A stretch of DNA of 64,000 bases from Chinchilla lanigera (GCF_000276665.1 NW_004955463.1:14133325-14197324); one strand, 5' to 3'. Shown: positions 32,518-43,549, numbered from the stretch's first letter. Program-made: numbers and translations. The notes: generated by a model not told the origin, from the sequence alone.

Positions 32518-32523
32518 GGAAAT

Positions 32524-32892
32524 TGTATTAGTCAGCTTTCTGTCACTACAACTAAATGCCTGAGATCACTAACTTGTACAAAGAGAAGGTTGTTTTGGTT
32601 CACAATTTTGAAGGTTCAAAATTTTCCAGCTTATAAGCAATTGGCCCCATAGCTTTAGGTCTGTGGCAAAGTAGCACATCATGGTGGGAATGTGTAAAAT
32701 ATGTAAAACTACTCACTTCATCTGCCAAGAAACACAAGGGGTGGAGAAAGGGCCAGAGTTACACACCCTAATAACCTGAAGACCTCCCACTAGGTCCCAT
32801 CTCCTAGAGGATTCACCACCTTCCAATAGCACCACTCTGGGGCTTGAACCTTTAACTCATAGATCTTTGGGGGCTATATCCAAACCATAGTA
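32524..32892 (-). mobile_element. MaLR LTR, antisense, complete
   Basis: Plus-strand reading TGTATTAGTCAGCTTTCTGT … GTGGCAAAGTAGCACATCAT … GGTCCCATCTCCTAGAGG … CATCCAAACCATAGTA-like end. GGAAAT at 32518-32523 and 32893-32898 is the likely target duplication. Confidence 0.88.
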
Positions 32893-34578
32893 GGAAATTC
32901 CCTACCCAAGGCAGCATTAAGTACATTTTATACTATGAGAACCTGCCGTCTTCCAACTGCATATGATTGGACCTGACTCAAAAGCAGCAAAGTCATGGGC
33001 TTCCCTTGGCCCATAAGAGCTTGAGGTGAAAGGCCCTGCCTAGACAGGGTGAGATGGTCCACTCCAGCGAAAGATGGTGAGGCCAGGTGTTTAATAGGAA
33101 GGAGCTGAGGATGACATGTTGCCCAAGGAGGCAGTACACTTATTAACATGGGGTCAATGAGGAGTAAGCAACATCTCTGAGGAGGACCAAACTGTAATTT
33201 GTCGATACAGTGAATTAGTATAATTTGGGAACTCTGCTGCTACAAAATACTTAGAAATCCTGGATATAATAAATACTCTTTTAAACACGTAACTGAACAA
33301 GATACAAAACAGGAAAGAAATCTCCAGGGCCCAAATGGAAGAAGAATGAGCTGAAAACTTTACTGGTAAATACGTGATCCCAGGCCAAGGCAGCCACGTT
33401 GGCAGGATGGCTTATCAGTCTTGGGAACAGCCACAGGTAGGGTCTGAGCCTCAGGGAGACATAGTTGTAACCCTGCTTCTCACAAAGAGGTTGGACCTGA
33501 AGCTCTTGCTTAAAGCTAGGATTACTTATGGGCTATGTGTTCAGTAAAATAATGAGCTAAACTGGATCCACCCACTAGCTGAAGGAGCCAACAAAGACTC
33601 TGGTCTGCTTTGACTTGGGTCTGGATAGGAAAAAGGACCCCTGGGAATATGTGGTCACAGTCTGGACCTTGGCTGAAGTTTGTTCTCATTTATACCACCA
33701 GGGTGGTCCAGGAATCCTCAAGCTGACATTAATGTTCAAGTGGGCTAAGGCTGAAGATACTGGCAGCCTGGGGAGACTGGCAGAAGCAAACCCCAAATCC
33801 CCCTGCAAGGACACACCCTGATCTTGCTTTGGATTCCCACAGATGGAGCAGGAATGTGGGCTCAAAATTAAAAACTCATGAGGAAATCCACCGTGAGCAT
33901 GTGTCACAGGACATGACTAAGAACTTCTGAAAATGGAACTGTTAGGGATTCTTAAGAATAAAGTATAAAAACTTCAAGAAAAGAAAAATATGATAAAAGT
34001 GATAGGCATGTAAGCTGAAAAATATATTAAAATGTATGAAACAGCACATCTGTATAAAACAGAAGATAATACATAAAGCTAGAGCTGAAGAAATTGTCCA
34101 GACTTCACTGCAAAGGGTTAAAGAGCTAGAAAATACTAAAAAGATGTTAAGATGCATGGGGGATAGACTAAAAAGACTTAATATGTATCTAGTAAAATTT
34201 CCACAAAGAAAATTTAAAAAGTGAGGGAAAGTCAATATTTTCTAGAGTTGATGAGAGAAATACATCATAGATTCAATATTCACATGGGTCCCAGGCAAAA
34301 TAAATTCTACTAAATCCACCAGTAGGCACACTTTGGTAAAAGTGCAGAACCTCAGAGGTTAGAAATACGTTTCTAAGTAATCAATGCAATCTACAAAGCA
34401 ATGGCAATTAGATCATTACCAGATTTCTCTGCAGTACTAATAGGAGCTTGAAAATCCTATGTTCAGGAAGATGTTCAAAACGTTGGTTAAAACTTTTCAT
34501 TCCTGCTAAACTATCACTCAAGTGTGATGGCAAAATGAAAACATTTTTAGACCAAGATTGAGAGACACTGGTGTTCAT

Positions 34579-34688
34579 GGGGCTGAGGATTTAGCTCAGC
34601 GGCACAGCGCCTGCCTGGCAAGCACAAGGTCGAGAGTTTGATTCCCAGTACCGGAAAAAAACTAAACCAAAAAAAAAAGAAAACAAAC
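34579..34688 (+). mobile_element. Young ID SINE in the HAL1/L1M
   Basis: GGGCTGAGGATTTAGCTCAG, CGGCACAGCGCCTGCCTGGC, AAGCACAAGGTCGAGAGTTT, GATTCCCAGTACCGG, then an A-rich tail. The duplication TTGAGAGACACTG occurs at 34558 and 34689. Confidence 0.93.
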
Positions 34689-34796
34689 TTGAGAGACACT
34701 GATGCTGTCATTGAAAGAATTAGAGGATAATATTCTTCAGGCAGAATAAAACTGAAAATGGAAGGAAGTGTTAAGGTGCAACCAGAAATGACAGCC

Positions 34797-34872
34797 AGGG
34801 CTGGGGAAGTGGCTGTGGCTGAGCATATGGTCAGCTTATGCAAGGCCCTGGGTTCAAAAAAGACAGTAGAAG
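34797..34872 (+). mobile_element. ID-type SINE, older copy
   Basis: AGGGCTGGGGAAGTGGCTGT … GCTTATGCAAGGCCCTGGGT … TCAAAAAAGAC. Truncated at the tail. Confidence 0.75.
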
Positions 34873-35084
34873 AAGAATTAGTAAACATGCATGGAAATCT
34901 GAGCAAACATTAACTGAATAAAGTAGTGATGATGATGAATGATGATAATTTGGGGGCATAACAAGAGTGAGAATTACATATTGGATGGAAACAATTGAAA
35001 TTATAATGTTAAAATTTAGGAAGAGGATAGAGATTATTAATGAAGGCAAATATACATGATATGGCTGTGGAAGACATGGAAATG

Positions 35085-35385
35085 TACTAGCTTCCTAGTT
35101 CTCCATTCTACAAAGGACTCCAGATGGGAGGGCGCCCAATAGCTTCTAGTTTCTGACTTCATGATGATCTGCCTTGGCTTCCAAGCCAGGTCATGCTGTT
35201 CTTTCAGCAGCTACGGCTTGGCCGTTTCCGGTAGATGTGTGATTCCACAGCCCCAGTTGGGACCTGCATTGCAGTCAGCCCGATTCTTCCTTCTTTTCCT
35301 TCTCATTGTGACACTCCCCCAACATCCTTTACACACATAATTCCATGTAGTGTCTGCTTCCTGGAGCACCCAGACTTGTGACACA
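35085..35385 (+). mobile_element. Possible ERVL-type LTR (MLT2-like)
   Basis: Begins near TAGCTTCCTAGTTCTCCATT and ends CCTGGAGCACCCAGACTTGTGACAC, an ending seen in ERVL LTRs. The interior is too diverged to place. A poly-A run follows. Confidence 0.4.
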
Positions 35386-35388
35386 TGC

Positions 35389-35389
<1 letters not shown>

Positions 35390-35420
<31 letters not shown>
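35390..35420 (+). repeat. Poly-A tract
   Basis: About 29 consecutive A bases followed by GGAAAGAAAGACAAACAGAC. Confidence 0.9.
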
Positions 35421-35421
<1 letters not shown>

Positions 35422-35499
35422 AAAGAAAGACAAACAGACTAATAGACAGACAAAAGGAGAAAAACTTGATGCATAGTTACTAAAATAGTAGAGGAAGAA

Positions 35500-35990
35500 A
35501 ATTAATTAGTAAGGAAAAATCAGTGAAAATAGGAGCACCATATAACATGGTAGAAAAAAGTCTAACTATATCACATTGGTTAAAAACCAGAGATTTTAAA
35601 ACACTGTGTGACCTCACTTCCAAGTGGCGTCTAACTGAGTTGGACTTATAGAAGGAAGGAATAACATGGTATTCCCAGAGGACGAGGAGAGGAAGGACAG
35701 GGGAATGAGGAGCCACTGGTATTGATCAAATAGCATAAACTTGCGGGGGAAAAAGGAGGAGGAAGTTCTTGAGATCCATTGCATAGCAGAATAACTTCAG
35801 TTAATAACCAGGGCTTACACGTGTCAAAATCGGCTAAAAGAATAGGTTTTAAATGTTTTCACTACCAAAAAAAGTACTATATGTGAAATGAGGGATATAT
35901 TAATTAGTTTGATATAATCATTGCACAATATATGAACACCCATTGTGCCTTATAAATTTATATAATTATTACATACCAACTAAAAGTCCT
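35500..35990 (+). mobile_element. L1M 3' UTR
   Basis: AGGAGCACCATATAACATGG … AGTTGGACTTATAGAAGGAA … GATCCATTGCATAGCAGAAT … TTTCACTACCAAAAAAAG … TTGATATAATCATTGCACAA … CTTATAAATTTATATAATTATT follows the order of an L1MA/MB-type 3' UTR. There is no coding potential. Confidence 0.7.
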
Positions 35991-36029
35991 AAAAAATTTA
36001 AAATCTGAGATTATCAGATTGTATTAAGG

Positions 36030-36470
36030 GAGAAAAGGCAAAATATACTCATAAGCCGTTAGTAAGGGGCGTACCTCCAACACAGGTCTTCAGGAAAAGC
36101 TGAGTGTAAGAGGCAGTACTGGCTGGAGGAAAACTGGTACAGCTGTGTCTGTAACTGCAACCATAGGATTATTCGGGACAGAAGCAGTAATTAGGGTGAA
36201 GATTCATAACAATTCATACAAATACGTAGGGAAGCATCAGTTTTGAATGGGTATGTATCAGTACTATAACTTTAAAATATGTAAACAAAAGTGGACAGCC
36301 TTGTAAGAAGTTGGTAATTTGGGGAAAAAAAAAAGAAATTGGTACGTTGATAAGCATAGTGGTAGATTTTTACATTTTGCTCCAAGTAATTCAGAGATCA
36401 ATTAGACCAAAAAATTAGTAAAGAGTCTGGAAGATTTGAACTAGTAAATTTGGTCTAATGGCCATATATC
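36030..36470 (+). mobile_element. HAL1/L1M fragment
   Basis: A-rich and AT-rich, with TTTACATTTTGCTCCAAGTA and GACCAAAAAATTAGTAAAGA typical of HAL1/L1M ORF-type DNA. Subfamily uncertain. Confidence 0.45.
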
Positions 36471-36544
36471 AAGCCTTGTGTCCATTTCCCCCATTATTTG
36501 TTTACCTGTCACATAAATGTAACAATAATTTAATGGGAAGAAAC

Positions 36545-36667
36545 GTTCTTTTTTGTTTTGAGGCAGGGTCTCACTGTGTAGCCCTGGCTGGCCTCAAATT
36601 CATGACAATCCTCTTGCCTCAGCCCCCTGAGTGCTGGAATTACAGGTATATGCCACCGTACCTGGTG
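36545..36667 (-). mobile_element. B1 SINE (short form)
   Basis: TTTTGAGGCAGGGTCTCACT … GCCCTGGCTGGCCTCAAATT … AGTGCTGGAATTACAGGTAT. Antisense. Confidence 0.92.
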
Positions 36668-36669
36668 AT

Positions 36670-37285
36670 AGGATCGTTCTAAGTATAGCACAAAGTCCAG
36701 AAGACAGAAAAGACTGATAAATCTAACTGCATAAAGGCTAGTGCTTTTTACATGGCCAAAAGTCCAAACCCAAACAACAGACTGCAATTTTACAACACAA
36801 ACAACAGACAAATGGCCAATCCCTATGGAACTTTTACAAATTAATAAAAACAACTACAGCATAGGTAAAAACCAACTCATCTGAAAGGACACTGAGTGCC
36901 ATTTTAAATCATTTGATTGTTTTTTATTTCTTATTTATTTATTTATTCATTTAGTCTTTTTGAGACAGGGTCTCGCTCTGCAGTTCAGGCTGGCCTTGAG
37001 CTCACTTTGTAGCCCACTTTGGTCTCAAACTTGCAATGATCCTCCTGCCTCAGCCTCCTGAGTGCTGGGACTATAGACTTGTGCCACCACGCCCAGCTTA
37101 AATCATTTGAGAAGACAGATACTTAATTGAACTCATAAAGCAAATGCAAATCTATAATTCATTGAAATCCTTAAGACTGATAAAATCCAAAAAGTTTAAT
37201 TTTTAGTCTTGGAGGTGTGAAGGACAACACTAACATGTTGTTAGAGAGTGTGTGAATTGGTAGAAGCTCCACGAAGATGATTGGT
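36670..37285 (+). mobile_element. L1M 3' fragment, interrupted by a B1
   Basis: AGCACAAAGTCCAGAAGACA … ATAAATCTAACTGCATAAAG … TTTTTACATGGCCAAAAGTC … AACAACAGACAAATGGCC, then the B1, then TTAGAGAGTGTGTGAATTGG. This follows the order of an ancient L1 ORF2 3' region. Confidence 0.65.
36917..37097 (-). mobile_element. B1 SINE with internal duplication and target duplication
   Basis: (TTTA)n tail, GAGACAGGGTCTCGCTCTGC, the half-repeats TTCAGGCTGGCCTTGAGCTC / AGCCCACTTTGGTCTCAAAC, GTGCTGGGACTATAGACTTG. TTAAATCATTTGA at 36904-36916 and 37098-37110 is a perfect 13-bp target duplication. Confidence 0.95.
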
Positions 37286-37387
37286 ACCTGTCAGGATGCT
37301 GTCTTCATATGGCATTGTGGAGCCACAGAAGCTCGAGGAATCACCTGCATGTAGCGTTTTGCTCCCCAGCTGTCACCTGAGAAAGGC

Positions 37388-37600
37388 ACAGTGGTGCTCA
37401 CTGTGTTCCCAGCTACTCAGGAGGTTGAGGCAGAGGCAAGTTCCAGATGGTGTGGGTGTCTTAGCCAGACTCTGTTTCAAAAGTAAAAATTTTAAAAAGG
37501 ACCAGGGTCATACTCAGTGGTGGAGTACTTACTTAGCCTGCACAAGGCCTTGGGTTCAACCCCAAGAATCCAAAATTAAAAAGAAAAAGAAAAAAGAAAG
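37388..37600 (+). mobile_element. B1-dID composite SINE
   Basis: B1 half: CACAGTGGTGCTCACTGTGT … GCTACTCAGGAGGTTGAGGC … AGACTCTGTTTCAAAAG. ID half: GACCAGGGTCATACTCAGTG … CTTGGGTTCAACCCCAAGAA. A-rich tail with AAAAAGAAAAAGAAAAAAG. Confidence 0.9.
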
Positions 37601-38022
37601 TGTGTTCCTGCACAACACGTTAGCCTGACAGTACTGACTTAGCCTTGTCTCCTCGGGGAAGTTTGCTGGTTTCTGACACTCTCGGTTTGAAGGAGGAAGG
37701 GTGCTGGGGTCCTCTGAGGATGGATGCTGACAAAGACCTGTGTGTCTGCTGCCAGAGTCGCCCGGTATCACCCGGTGTCACCCAGTGTCTGGCTGTGGAG
37801 TGACGAGGGCTGGGACCTGCTCTCACCTGGGCACATCGCTGTGGCAAGAAGACAGCTGTCTAAACTCGGCTCCTACGCATGATGAAGGGCACTGCGCATT
37901 TGCTGGAGGCAGCAGCCTGCGTGACTCACTTGTACCAGCCAGGGGCAGGGAAACCTGGAACTGGTGCATGGAGGAAGCTCAGTTCCTTGGAGGGTAGTGG
38001 GCTATTTCCCCAGTGGCTTGCT
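37601..38022. other. Unassigned sequence
   Basis: Contains a 10-bp near-repeat (CACCCGGTATCACCCGGTGT) at 37757-37788. No gene recognised. Confidence 0.35.
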
Positions 38023-38093
38023 TTTTCTTTTCTTTTCTTTTCTTTTCTTTTCTTTTCTTTTCTTTTCTTTTCTTTTCTTTTCTTTTCTTTTTT
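38023..38093 (+). repeat. (CTTTT)n microsatellite abutting an assembly gap
   Basis: About 14 units of CTTTT. It is the likely tail of an antisense SINE: the right side of the gap (38395-38455) is the 5' part of an antisense B1, so gap and tract probably belong to one B1 insertion. Confidence 0.9.
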
Positions 38094-38394
38094 NNNNNNN
38101 NNNNNNNNNNNNNNNNNNNNNNNNNNNNNNNNNNNNNNNNNNNNNNNNNNNNNNNNNNNNNNNNNNNNNNNNNNNNNNNNNNNNNNNNNNNNNNNNNNNN
38201 NNNNNNNNNNNNNNNNNNNNNNNNNNNNNNNNNNNNNNNNNNNNNNNNNNNNNNNNNNNNNNNNNNNNNNNNNNNNNNNNNNNNNNNNNNNNNNNNNNNN
38301 NNNNNNNNNNNNNNNNNNNNNNNNNNNNNNNNNNNNNNNNNNNNNNNNNNNNNNNNNNNNNNNNNNNNNNNNNNNNNNNNNNNNNNNNNNNNNN
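38094..38394. other. Assembly gap (301 N)
   Basis: Unresolved bases. Any reading frame across this stretch is meaningless. Confidence 1.
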
Positions 38395-38456
38395 TGATCC
38401 TCCTGCCTCAGCCTTCCAGAGTACTGAGACTATAGGCATTACTACACCCAGTTCAA
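38395..38456 (-). mobile_element. B1 SINE, partly hidden by the gap
   Basis: TGATCCTCCTGCCTCAGCCT, TCCAGAGTACTGAGACTATAG. Antisense remainder. Confidence 0.85.
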
Positions 38457-39055
38457 GGCTGCTTTGATTTATATAGTGGATTCTCTGTCCAACTGCTTAG
38501 CACATCCCTTAATGATCCCTTGGACGGGTGCTGTGTCTTTCCTGTTGCTTCTCCACCTGTACAGTCTCCTTCCAGCATTTGAGACTTGGTCCTGTTTACA
38601 TTTCAAAACAAATCTTAAGTATGGGCAGAGCTGAGCTCCTCCTTCCCCTGAGCTCTGGCAGCTTTGGCCCCAGCTGCTGCAGAGCAGGAAGTGTGTGGGG
38701 AGGCCCCCGTTTGCCTCTCCTTGAGGAGCTGCAGGTGAGAAGGAGGGGTTGAGGAGTGGTTTCCTCAGCTAATCAGCCTGTCATCAGTGTAGAGAGGGTT
38801 TGGGGTGCTTTGGGGGCAGCTGCCAGTGGGGAGCAGAGCCCCTCAGGGTGCATGCTCCTGCAGTGGTTGAGCCGTGGTTTTTCCCCCGGGTGTGTGTGCT
38901 GGGAGCGTGGTCTTCAGCATGTGGTGCTGAGAGGGTGCAGAGGAGAGCAGGTCCTATGGGCTCCACTCTTGTGAATGGCGTGGTTCTTTGAGAGTGGGTT
39001 GTCATAGAACAAGGCCATCCCATACCTTTGCTCCTTCAGCATAGGACCCATTCCC
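38457..39055. other. Unassigned, GC-rich sequence
   Basis: No repeat recognised. Overlapping frames of 72-79 codons on both strands. Confidence 0.35.
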
Positions 39056-39057
39056 TG

Positions 39058-39215
39058 CCCGTGTCTCTGCCATGTTGTGATATAGCCAATGAGTCCTTGC
39101 TAGGATACCGACACCACGCACTTTGTATCTTCCAGCCACCAGACTCTCCCCTTTCCCTTACAAGTCAGCTGGCCTTGGGTTTTGTATTACAGTGACACAA
39201 AATAGTTTGGTGGAT
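39058..39215 (+). mobile_element. MLT1-type LTR 3' fragment
   Basis: CCGTGTCTCTGCCATGTTGT, GAGTCCTTGCTAGGATACC, GTATCTTCCAGCCACCAGAC, TTTTGTATTACAGTGACACA follow MLT1 3' order. Confidence 0.6.
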
Positions 39216-39462
39216 GTCTTGCTCCCTGGCTCTGTGGCTGCCTTGGAGCCCACAGTTCCTAGCCCTCTGCCAATAACGCACTTCATGCACAGTCACAGGA
39301 ATCTCTGGGGTCCCCCTGATTACCTCCAGAAGCCACAGACAGAGTGAGACCACAGGTACCCCTTCTTCTTTTCAGGTACTTTATGCTGTAATCCCTTTAA
39401 GCTACTAGACAGCCCAATGAGCCTTCCATTTTCAAAAATCTCTGATCTAGAAACAGGCACCA
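39216..39462. other. Unassigned sequence
   Basis: Nothing recognised between two MLT1 pieces. Confidence 0.35.
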
Positions 39463-39463
39463 G

Positions 39464-39675
39464 TATCTGTTATGCATTGCATTGTGTTCTCCAAAAAGAA
39501 ATGTTGAAGTCTTCACTCCTCGTATCTCAAGATGGGTAGTTGAAAACAGGGTCAGCCTGTCATATATAATTAGGTGAGATGTGGTCATAGTGGGGTAGTG
39601 GTGTCCTTACAAGAAGATGCAAAGAGACAAGACAGAGACACAGGGATAAAATGGCTACATGGTGATGGGCAGTGA
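39464..39675 (+). mobile_element. MLT1-type LTR 5' fragment
   Basis: GTTATGCATTGCATTGTGTT, CCAAAAAGAAATGTTGAAGT, GTGAGATGTGGTCATAGTGG, GTGTCCTTACAAGAAGATGC, ACAGAGACACAGGGAT. Clear MLT1 order. Confidence 0.8.
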
Positions 39676-41008
39676 CTTGGTAATTCTCTATTTGATTGGC
39701 AGTTCTCTGAATATAGTGTGTGAGACCCTAACCATAGTTCACCTTTCTTGTCTCCTACCCATAGTTCAGCGGAACCAGAAAAGCCCCATGTAATATCTTG
39801 TTCTCTTATTTAGGGCAGGCTGTTTGCTCCACCAAAAGGGCCCCAGTGGGCTGTGATAGGGGATGGACTGCTTCCAGGTCTCAAAGGTGAGAAGGCAGAG
39901 GCTGGGGGATATAGGCAGAGCCAACTCTTCTCCCAGGAATGCTGTGTTCCAAGAGCCAGGCTGTCTTGGAGAGATAATCCCCAGCCTTTGGACTACCTCT
40001 AGGCTGTTTTAGGTCCTAGACAACTCTGGAGGGGCCAGGGGCTGGACTGGAAATCTTACCATGTTTCTCTACTTGAACCAATATATATTTTCTGAATGAA
40101 CTCACCTTGGAGAACATCTAGGGTAGAACTGAAAGCAGACAGGGTCACAGCGCAGCATGAACCCAAGTGAGTCAGCCTGGCCTTGGCTGTAAGGAGGGAT
40201 AGTGGTTTCGAGGCAGAATTAGCTTCCCCAGCCCCTGCCCGGCGCCTCTCCCAGGGGCTGCCCATTTTTCACAGAGTGAGCGAATGGTCTGCTGGACCTT
40301 GGGTCACCCTGAAGACCACTGGGACAGATACCTGGCTTCCTGTGGTGTTTATTAGAAGTTGGTTACTTGGGGCTAATGGGATCTGAGGTGGCCTTGCCCA
40401 CCTTGCCCCTGCTGTGCATGTGAGGCTCCTCCTGGGGAGCAGTCAGTGCAGGTGAGTTTGTGCTCGGCTCTGGCATTTGCAGAGCCACCTGGAGAACAAG
40501 GGGCCTGTTGTGACTCAGAGCTAGACTTGGAGAGTTGTCCTTGCCGAGCAGGATTGCTTTTCTTGGTGCGCCTCATTTCTGATCACCTTCTCTATCTTTT
40601 CTGTTTATTTCTGTCAAACTGGAAGGAAGCAAGTCAGACGTGTAGAATTCTTTGTTCACAGCCACCTCAGGGGTTGCCAGTTGGCCTGGGGTGGGATGCT
40701 TTTGGGTCAGGTACAAGCCAGCCTGGGCAAAGCTGCTCAACTCAGTGCCCCGGGGGAGGGGTGGGTGGGTGCGTAGATGAGCTAGCCTGAGGGAGAGGGC
40801 TTGACACCTCCTAAAGACCCCTACTTAGGGTTTGCTTCACCCAGCTCCCTCTCCCCTCCCTCCCTCCTCTTTCCTTCCTAGTTCAGCCCACAGCCACACC
40901 TGGGGCTCTGAATTCCTCTGGTACAAGAAAGACAATAGGAGGGCAGTGGGTGATGGATGATGAGAGAGATGGAATGTGCTGGAAACTGGGAAGAGAGGTC
41001 TTCACAAA
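39676..41008. other. Unassigned, single-copy-looking sequence
   Basis: No repeat recognised. A 114-codon plus frame at 40446-40790 is opposed by a 67-codon minus frame. No domain. Confidence 0.4.
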
Positions 41009-41009
41009 G

Positions 41010-41225
41010 GCAAATAAACTGGCACAGTAGCACATACCTGTACTTCCAGCAACTCAGGAGGCTGAGGCAGGAGGATCACAAGTTTGAGGCTAGCCTAGGC
41101 AACTTAGTGACTTGGGAGGCCTGGTCTCAAAAAAAAGCAAAAGACTGTGTGTAGCTCAGTGGTAGAGCACTTGCTTAGCATGTTCTAAGCCTTGGGCTCA
41201 ACCCCCAGTACTAGGGGAAGAAAAG
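41010..41225 (+). mobile_element. B1-dID composite SINE
   Basis: B1 half: GGCACAGTAGCACATACCTG … AGGAGGCTGAGGCAGGAGGA … CTGGTCTCAAAAAA. ID half: CTGTGTGTAGCTCAGTGGTA … GCTCAACCCCCAGTACTAGG. Confidence 0.92.
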
Positions 41226-41422
41226 GCAGGACAGGAGGGGGTGGGGGAGACTAACCTAGCTTTTCCTTCCCTTGTTTTTTTGTGGTTTTTTTTTTTTGTT
41301 TGTTTTGCATTTTTACAGCAGTCTGACAATCAGCAGATAGTTGTCATCCCCACGGGCAGTAGATTTTTGAAAGTGGTAACAGGTACATAGGTTGCAAAGT
41401 ACAGTTTGTATGGTGAGCCCTC
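41226..41422. other. Unassigned sequence
   Basis: Includes a T-rich run near 41274-41308. Nothing recognised. Confidence 0.35.
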
Positions 41423-41427
41423 CTCCC

Positions 41428-41750
41428 TGTTATGGTTTGTGTCTGGATGTGCCCCCAAAGCCTCATGCAGTCTTGAGGCAGGCTTGTAGAGTTTGTCATT
41501 GATTCATGGTCAAATGTTGGGATTATGGATGCGAATGCTACACCTGCCCTGGAGCTCCTCCTCCTCTTGTGCTCTTGTTGCTTTTGCTGTTTTCAGCTGC
41601 CATGAACTGTTGCCCCTGTGCCACTCTGCCTTGGAGCCAGCTGAGTGTGGACTGAAACCTCCACAAACTGTGAGCTAAATAAACCTTTCCTTCCTTAATT
41701 CTGGGCGTCAGGTATTTTGTCTCAGCAACGACAGAAAAGTAACTAAGACA
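41428..41750 (+). mobile_element. Solo MaLR LTR with target duplication
   Basis: Starts TGTTATGGTTTGTGTCTGGA, has GAGTGTGGACTGAAACCTCC, CTAAATAAACCTTTCCTTCC, and ends GTAACTAAGACA. CTCCC at 41423-41427 and 41751-41755 is the 5-bp target duplication. Close relative of the LTR at 11392. Confidence 0.93.
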
Positions 41751-41755
41751 CTCCC

Positions 41756-42133
41756 CATCAGTGTCTTCTGCACAGGCACACATGGCTGTGAGATGAGACA
41801 CTGCCAGACAGCTGGTTGAGCCCAGCTGTGTGCACTGGTTTCCCTATCCACTTCACAGCAAAGTTCCGATCTCTCTGGGCATAGGAAGGTGGTGTTTCCT
41901 GAAGCCTGGTCCACGCATGCGTGAGTGAATACTGCTGGTTGTTCTCAGGACACCACCTCTGTGATGGCAGAATGACCCTCTTTGTCTTGCCACCTTCACC
42001 TTTGATGTGGGGACTGTTCCACCAGACCCTCGTCTAGCTCTTTTGTTCTTCCTGGAGAGAGAGAGAAGACCGTGAGCTCTTTCACAGTGACAACAATCCC
42101 TGAAAGCTCCCTCCCACCCACGTCCAGTGAGGT
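41756..42133. other. Unassigned sequence
   Basis: Between two LTRs. No element or gene recognised. Confidence 0.35.
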
Positions 42134-42135
42134 GC

Positions 42136-42558
42136 TGTGTTAGTCAGCTTTCCGCAGCTGTGACAAGTACCTGCTATAAACAGCTTAAAGGAGAAAAGCT
42201 CGTGGTTTTTGGCTCATGGTTTCAGAGGTTTCAGTCCATGGTCAGCTGGCTGCATTGCTTGGGCCTGAGGGGAGGCGGAACAGCGTGGCAGAAGGACGTG
42301 GCTGAGGAAAGCTGCCCCCTCATGGTGGCCAGGAAGCCAAGGGAGGGAAACCCCGAGTTATCTGGCTTCCTCCTTCTTCCACTCTTGTTCCATCTGGGCC
42401 ACCACCCTCGAGGATGGTGCGTCCCCCATTCGGGTCTGTCCCTTCGGTTTGCCGCTGTCCCACATGCCAAACGTCTCTGGGAACAGCCTCACAGACTCAC
42501 CAGAAGTGCCCTTCACTAACTTCCTAGGCGTTTCTCAACCCAGTCCAGCTGACAGCTA
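42136..42558 (-). mobile_element. MaLR LTR (MTE/ORR1-like), antisense
   Basis: Plus reading TGTGTTAGTCAGCTTTCCGC … GCGGAACAGCGTGGCAGAAG … CAGCCTCACAGACTCACCAG … CAGTCCAGCTGACAGC. GC-rich. The 130-codon plus frame at 42127-42519 lies within it and is therefore repeat-derived. Confidence 0.8.
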
Positions 42559-42874
42559 AGGCTCACGGGCACAAGTGGAGGTGAATGATGTCCACACAGG
42601 TTCCGTGTGGAGGCCACCTTCCCAACCCCTTCTCCCTTCTCCAAACCCTTCTGAAAAGAGGCACCAGGCTGAAAAATCCAGCGGTGCCAGATGTGCCAGT
42701 GAGCTTACTGGGAGATGTGGACATGTGAGCTACATGGCCTAGATCAATCTCCTTGGCCTAGATCAATCCAGGTATGGTGGTGCTGGTATATGTCCAGCCC
42801 AGACACGCAGGGGAGAAGTGAAACATCTCTCTGGGAGCAACCATTTGAATGGACATCCAGTCCTCTATTTTTGT
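42559..42874. other. Unassigned sequence
   Basis: Contains a direct repeat GGCCTAGATCAATC at about 42738 and 42756. Nothing else recognised. Confidence 0.35.
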
Positions 42875-42875
42875 T

Positions 42876-42998
42876 TTGGTTTTTTGAGACAGAGTTTCAC
42901 TATCGAGCTTAGGGTAGCCTCAAACTATGATCCTCCTCCTGCTTCAGCCTCCCGAGTGCTGGGATTACAGGTGTGTGCTGCCACACCCAGGTAAGTCA
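42876..42998 (-). mobile_element. B1 SINE (short form)
   Basis: TTTTTTGAGACAGAGTTTCA … TTAGGGTAGCCTCAAACT … AGTGCTGGGATTACAGGTGT. Antisense. Confidence 0.92.
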
Positions 42999-43549
42999 TC
43001 TACTTCTGAAACACTGAAATAATGCAGGCAGTGGCAAGAAGCCCTGGAACCGCAGCACCTCACAGTGCAGACTGGGAAGGGCCTTGGGCAGGCCTCTGGA
43101 AGGAGTCAGTGACAGGGCTGCACCCCTGGGCCTCAGATGAGGGGTAGGGTTAGCACCTAAACTGCCCAGTGCTTTTCAAAGTCACCAGTGGTGTCCATCT
43201 CTCCCCCTGAGTTCTGACGAATGCTGGCAGGCAGATGGGCAAGTGCATTTTGAAAAGGCTGTCTGGGAAGTCTCTTCCCCCGCTGTCTCTGAGAACCACT
43301 GCTCTCGACTAGGGGTCTGGAGCTGTATGATCAGGCATCCCATGGATAAAATCTCCTTGAGTTACGTCTCCTCAACATTTTGGTATTTATTTATTTAAAA
43401 ATAACACCCATATACTTCTTTACTCATAGATTAATCATCATAAAGGAAATACAAAAATAGAAATTAACAAGAGCAAGCTCAAAAATATACAGAAATAGAA
43501 CTTCTATGATTTTCCTCCTGACTTCTGACATACGGCCTGGGGCTCCTCT

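Larger units (their letters stand above)
33180..35075 (+). mobile_element. HAL1/L1M 5' region and ORF1-like part
   Basis: The order of landmarks is that of HAL1/L1M 5' sequence: TTTATACCACCAGGGTGGTC, CAGGAATCCTCAAGCTGACA, AAGGACACACCCTGATCTTG, CCCACAGATGGAGCAGGAAT, AAACTCATGAGGAAATCCAC. These are followed by A-rich ORF1-like DNA (AGAGCTGAAGAAATTGTCCA, GTTAAGATGCATGGGGGATA). A short open stretch of 62 codons at 34036-34224 reads as a coiled-coil-like, lysine-rich ORF1 remnant. Two ID elements are inserted. Confidence 0.65.

Noticed and set aside
37879..38467. Apparent frames of 140-172 codons
   Set aside because: They cross the 301-base gap and a (CTTTT)n tract.
42127..42519. 130-codon plus-strand frame
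   Set aside because: Lies within an antisense MaLR LTR, so it is repeat-derived.
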